The notes beneath the pieces are model-generated. The model searched no databases. It worked only from the letters and a program-made list of their open reading frames with translations, and was not told where the DNA came from. From Donghicola mangrovi (GTDB lineage Bacteria > Pseudomonadota > Alphaproteobacteria > Rhodobacterales > Rhodobacteraceae): DNA of 64,000 bases. This document shows positions 61,070 to 64,000 of this stretch, one piece after another (position 1 is the stretch's first letter; every line of letters starts with the position of its first letter). The stretch lies in contig NZ_JABCJE010000002.1 of assembly GCF_013377535.1 (NCBI RefSeq), positions 558,001 through 622,000 of the forward strand, given 5' to 3'. The translations under genes and the position numbers were made by a program.

Positions 61070-61851
61070 CCGTCCACTTTATCGGCGCAGGCCCCGGCGC
61101 CGCCGACCTGATCACCCTGCGCGGCCGCGACCTGATCGCGTCCTGCCCCGTGTGCCTCTATGCGGGCTCGCTGGTGCCCGAAGCCCTGCTGGACCACTGC
61201 CCCGAAGGCGCGCGGATCATCAACACCGCCCCCATGTCGCTGGACGACATCATCGCCGAGATCAAATCTGCCCACGACGCGGGCCAAGACGTTGCCCGTC
61301 TGCACTCGGGCGATCTGTCGGTCTGGTCGGCCATGGGCGAGCAGCTGCGCCGCCTGCGGGCCGAGGGCATCCCCTATGACGTCACCCCCGGCGTGCCGTC
61401 CTTTGCCGCCGCCGCTGCTGCCTTGGGCGCGGAACTGACCCTGCCGGGCGTCGCGCAATCGCTGGTCCTGACACGCACCTCGGGCCGCGCGTCCAGTATG
61501 CCCGATGGCGAAACCCTTGAAAACTTCGCCAAAACCGGCGCGACCCTCGCCGTGCACCTGTCGGTCCACGTGCTGGAAGAAGTCGTCGAACGCCTGTCCC
61601 CGTCCTATGGCTCTGATTGCCCCGTCGCAATCATCTGGCGCGCCACTTGGCCGGATCAGAAGATCATCAAAGCCACCCTCGGCACCGTGATCGAAGCCAC
61701 CGAAGGCGAGCGCGGCCGCACCGCCCTGATCATGGTCGGCCACGCGCTCGGGGCCACGGATTTCGACGAATCCTGCCTTTATGCGGCCGACTACGACCGC
61801 CGCTACCGCCCCATCGGCACCGATCCCCGCTTTCCCGAGGGGACCGAGTGA
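61066..61851 (+). CDS. cobM: Precorrin-4 C11-methyltransferase
   Basis: A 261-residue methylase: [33 protein letters not shown] as SAM loop and [19 protein letters not shown] in order. It overlaps cobE (ATGA) and cobB (TGATG). Confidence 0.96.
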   Translation: MTVHFIGAGPGAADLITLRGRDLIASCPVCLYAGSLVPEALLDHCPEGARIINTAPMSLDDIIAEIKSAHDAGQDVARLHSGDLSVWSAMGEQLRRLRAEGIPYDVTPGVPSFAAAAAALGAELTLPGVAQSLVLTRTSGRASSMPDGETLENFAKTGATLAVHLSVHVLEEVVERLSPSYGSDCPVAIIWRATWPDQKIIKATLGTVIEATEGERGRTALIMVGHALGATDFDESCLYAADYDRRYRPIGTDPRFPEGTE

Positions 61852-63161
61852 TGCTGCCCAAGGGCCTTCTGATCTCTGCGCCCGCATCGGGCACCGGCAA
61901 GACGACCCTGATGCTGGGCCTCTGCCGTGCACTGACCCAAGCGGGCGTCACCGTCCAGCCGTTCAAAAGCGGCCCCGACTATATCGACCCTGGGTTCCAC
62001 AGCGCCGCGGCGGGCCGCGTGTCGGTGAACCTTGATTCATGGGCCATGCCTCGCGGTCTGCTGGCCGATTTGGTCCAAGCCGCCGACGGCGCCGACATGG
62101 TGCTGGCCGAAGGCTCCATGGGTCTGTTCGATGGCGTCGCATCCCCCGGCGAAACTGGCACCGGCGCCAGCGCCGACATGGCCGCCCTGATGGGCTGGCC
62201 CGTGGTGCTGGTGATCGACGTGTCCGGCCAAGCGCAATCCGCTGCCGCCGTCGCCGCAGGCTTCGCCGCCATGCGCCCTGACGTGCATCTGGCGGGCGTG
62301 GTTCTGAACCGCGTCGCCTCGCCCCGTCACGAAGCCCTCGTTCGCGTCGGCATGCAACAGGTCGGCATCCCCGTCCTTGGAGCGCTGCCCCGCATGAAAG
62401 AGATCGAGATGCCCGAGCGGCACCTTGGCCTCGTCCAAGCCGAAGAGCACAGCGAACTCACCCGCATCCTCGACGCCGCCGCGGCCTTTGTGGCCGAGCA
62501 TGTGGACCTGAACGCCCTGCGCGCCGCCGCCGCCCAAACCACGCCCCCCGCGATCGACCCGAACCCCTGTCCGCCCCCCGGCCAGCGGATCGCCTTGGCG
62601 CGCGACGCGGCCTTCAGCTTCGTCTATCCGCACCAGCTGAACGCTTGGCGCAAAGCGGGGGCCGAGATCCTGCCATTCAGCCCCTTGAATGATGAGGCCC
62701 CCGACGACACAGCCGATGTCGCATGGCTGCCCGGCGGCTACCCCGAGCTGCACGCGGGCAAGATCGCCGCGGCGACAACCTTCCGCAACGGACTGAAATC
62801 ATTTGCGGAAACGCGCCCCATCCATGGTGAGTGTGGCGGCTACATGGCCATGGGCACCGCCCTGATCGACAAGGCAGGCGAGCGTCACGAAATGGCCGGT
62901 CTCCTCGGCCTCGTGACCAGCTATGAAAAGCGCAAGATGCATCTGGGCTACCGTCTGGCCGACCTGACTGCCCCAATGCCCGGCTATTCCGCCGCCGCCC
63001 GCCTACGCGGCCACGAGTTCCACTATTCCACCATTCTCGACCAGCCCGACGCGCCCTTGGCCCGCGTCACCGATGCCAACGGCGCCGAAGTGCCCGAAAC
63101 CGGCTCGATTCGCGGCAACGCGACCGGCACCTTCTTTCACCTGATTTCGGAGGCCACATGA
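61851..63161 (+). CDS. cobB: Hydrogenobyrinate a,c-diamide synthase
   Basis: A 436-residue glutamine-dependent amidase: an N-terminal ATPase part (SAPASGTGKTTLMLGL, then FKSGPDYIDPGFH) and a class-I glutaminase-like part with the catalytic Cys in GECGGYMAMG and His near the end. It amidates the a and c side chains. The start at 61851 overlaps cobM's stop; its own stop overlaps cobA as ATGA. Confidence 0.95.
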   Translation: MLPKGLLISAPASGTGKTTLMLGLCRALTQAGVTVQPFKSGPDYIDPGFHSAAAGRVSVNLDSWAMPRGLLADLVQAADGADMVLAEGSMGLFDGVASPGETGTGASADMAALMGWPVVLVIDVSGQAQSAAAVAAGFAAMRPDVHLAGVVLNRVASPRHEALVRVGMQQVGIPVLGALPRMKEIEMPERHLGLVQAEEHSELTRILDAAAAFVAEHVDLNALRAAAAQTTPPAIDPNPCPPPGQRIALARDAAFSFVYPHQLNAWRKAGAEILPFSPLNDEAPDDTADVAWLPGGYPELHAGKIAAATTFRNGLKSFAETRPIHGECGGYMAMGTALIDKAGERHEMAGLLGLVTSYEKRKMHLGYRLADLTAPMPGYSAAARLRGHEFHYSTILDQPDAPLARVTDANGAEVPETGSIRGNATGTFFHLISEAT

Positions 63162-63874
63162 CCGGCTTTGTTTACTTTGTGTCTTCTGGCCCCGGCGATC
63201 CGGAACTCCTGACGCTCAAGGCCGCCCGCCTGATCAAAGAGGCCGACGCGATCCTCTACGACGACCTCGGCGCAGCGCCGATCCTCGACGACCTGAAACC
63301 CGAGGCCGAACTCGTCGGCGTCGGCAAACGCGCAGGCCGCCCGAGCCCGAAACAGGAACACGTCAGCCAACTCTTGGTCGATTACGCCGCCCAAGGGCTG
63401 AAAGTCGTCCGCCTGAAATCCGGCGACAGCGGCATCTATGGCCGTCTGGAAGAGGAAATCACCGCCCTCCGCGCCGCCGGTATCCCCTATGAAATCGTCC
63501 CCGGCGTCACCACCGCTTCGGCCGCGGCCGCCTGCGCGGGCATCCCGCTGACCCGCCGCCAAACCGCCCGCCGCCTGCAATTCGTCACAGGCCACGACGT
63601 CACCGGCGCGCTACCCGAGCAGTTGAACCTCGCCGCCCTCGCCGATCCGACCTGCACCACGGCGGTCTACATGGGCAAGCGCACCTTCTCGAAGATGGTG
63701 GACCGTCTGGTTAGCGCAGGCATGCCCCCCGAGACCCCCGCGATGCTGTGCGAAGGGGTGTCGAAACCCGAACAACAGTTCACCCGCAGCACGATCCGCG
63801 AACTGGCCGACAGCCTCGAAGGGGCAGACAGCACCCAGCCCGCGCTGATCCTCTATGGTCCTTTGGCGGACTGA
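63158..63874 (+). CDS. cobA: Uroporphyrinogen-III C-methyltransferase
   Basis: A 238-residue SUMT making precorrin-2. Landmarks are SSGPGDPELLTLKAARLI in order, YDDLGAAPILD, LKSGDSGIYGR, PGVTTASAAAACAGIPLTRR in order, and VYMGKRTFSKMVD. It is a monofunctional enzyme without siroheme-synthase (CysG) domains. Placed 3 bases before cobF. Confidence 0.95.
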   Translation: MTGFVYFVSSGPGDPELLTLKAARLIKEADAILYDDLGAAPILDDLKPEAELVGVGKRAGRPSPKQEHVSQLLVDYAAQGLKVVRLKSGDSGIYGRLEEEITALRAAGIPYEIVPGVTTASAAAACAGIPLTRRQTARRLQFVTGHDVTGALPEQLNLAALADPTCTTAVYMGKRTFSKMVDRLVSAGMPPETPAMLCEGVSKPEQQFTRSTIRELADSLEGADSTQPALILYGPLAD

Positions 63875-63877
63875 CCG

Positions 63878-64000
63878 ATGTACCACCTGAAACTCGTCGG
63901 CATCGGCACAGGCAACCCCAAGCACCTGACGCTCCAAGCGATCGACGCTCTAAACAGCGTCGACGCGATTCTGATCCCGACCAAGGGCGCGGGCAAAGAT
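63878..64000 (+). CDS. cobF: Precorrin-6A synthase (deacetylating), cut by the window edge
   Basis: Only the first 41 residues are visible (MYHLKLVGIGTGNPKHLT ... LIPTKGAGKD), matching the start of CobF, the C1-methylating, deacetylating enzyme specific to the aerobic pathway. It begins 3 bases after the cobA stop. Confidence 0.9.
   Translation, partial: MYHLKLVGIGTGNPKHLTLQAIDALNSVDAILIPTKGAGKD

Noticed and set aside
1-64000. CRISPR arrays, rRNA operons, insertion sequences, prophage or integrase genes
   Set aside because: No regularly spaced repeats, rRNA motifs, transposases or phage genes were seen on either strand.

Overview
The window is 64 kb of compact, high-GC alphaproteobacterial chromosome. 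It most resembles the Rhodobacterales (Roseobacter group). Reasons: an smo/mtlK-type polyol operon like that of Rhodobacter sphaeroides, a GapR (DUF2312) protein, a ScfR-type short-chain acyl regulator, the aerobic (late cobalt insertion) cobalamin pathway with CobN/CobG, and an inverted repeat of the kind I recall from Rhodobacterales intergenic regions. Genus assignment is inference. There are no rRNA genes, insertion sequences, phage genes or CRISPR arrays.

Layout. 1-2.1 kb: the end of a class-III aminotransferase and a 2-oxoglutarate/Fe(II)-type oxygenase. 2.2-2.8 kb: an isolated cobalamin riboswitch followed by a 92-residue unknown protein. 3.1-11.8 kb: an acetate block with acetyl-CoA synthetase, an adenylate kinase beside it, a two-subunit sodium/acetate-type symporter, a cNMP/CBS/DUF294 signalling protein, a membrane protein, and a membrane-anchored DnaQ-type exonuclease. 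11.9-13.9 kb: a DUF1045 protein and a PhnM-like amidohydrolase that lacks several expected metal ligands. 13.9-14.5 kb: a structured noncoding stretch. 14.5-19.7 kb: flavin reductase, AmtB with an NtrC-like site, glycerate 2-kinase, a glycosyltransferase and a DUF2384 antitoxin-like protein.

19.9-31.1 kb (minus strand): a complete polyol operon. It has a SorC-family regulator, an ABC importer (SmoEFGK), sorbitol and mannitol dehydrogenases, a HAD phosphatase, a ribulokinase-like kinase and xylulokinase. 31.2-36.2 kb: a fumarylacetoacetase-family hydrolase, tRNA-Thr(TGT), an Fe(III)-type ABC permease without partners, GapR and a DksA/TraR protein. 36.3-38.6 kb: a sulfide/persulfide operon (persulfide dioxygenase-like MBL protein, two YeeE-type transport halves, a TIGR01244 phosphatase). 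38.6-44.3 kb (minus): a solo SpoA/FliN-domain protein, a symporter-histidine kinase with a small membrane protein and a stand-alone receiver, and ScfR. 44.5-49.7 kb: a five-gene Liv-type ABC operon divergent from scfR.

49.9-64 kb: cobalamin synthesis. cobO is on the minus strand. A second cobalamin riboswitch leads DUF1636-cobW-cobN-cobG-cobH-cobI-cobJ-(cobK inverted)-cobL-cobE-cobM-cobB-cobA-cobF, with cobF cut by the window edge. Almost every junction overlaps or abuts, so translational coupling is likely.

The best functional link across the window is carbon control. The acs leader and the scfR/ABC intergenic region share two 10-base words. This suggests that ScfR, the symporter-kinase and the ABC importer form one short-chain carboxylate circuit with acs and the symporter. 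Other leads are the isolated riboswitch, the PhnM relative with a changed active site, and the DksA-type gene with an internal ribosome site.
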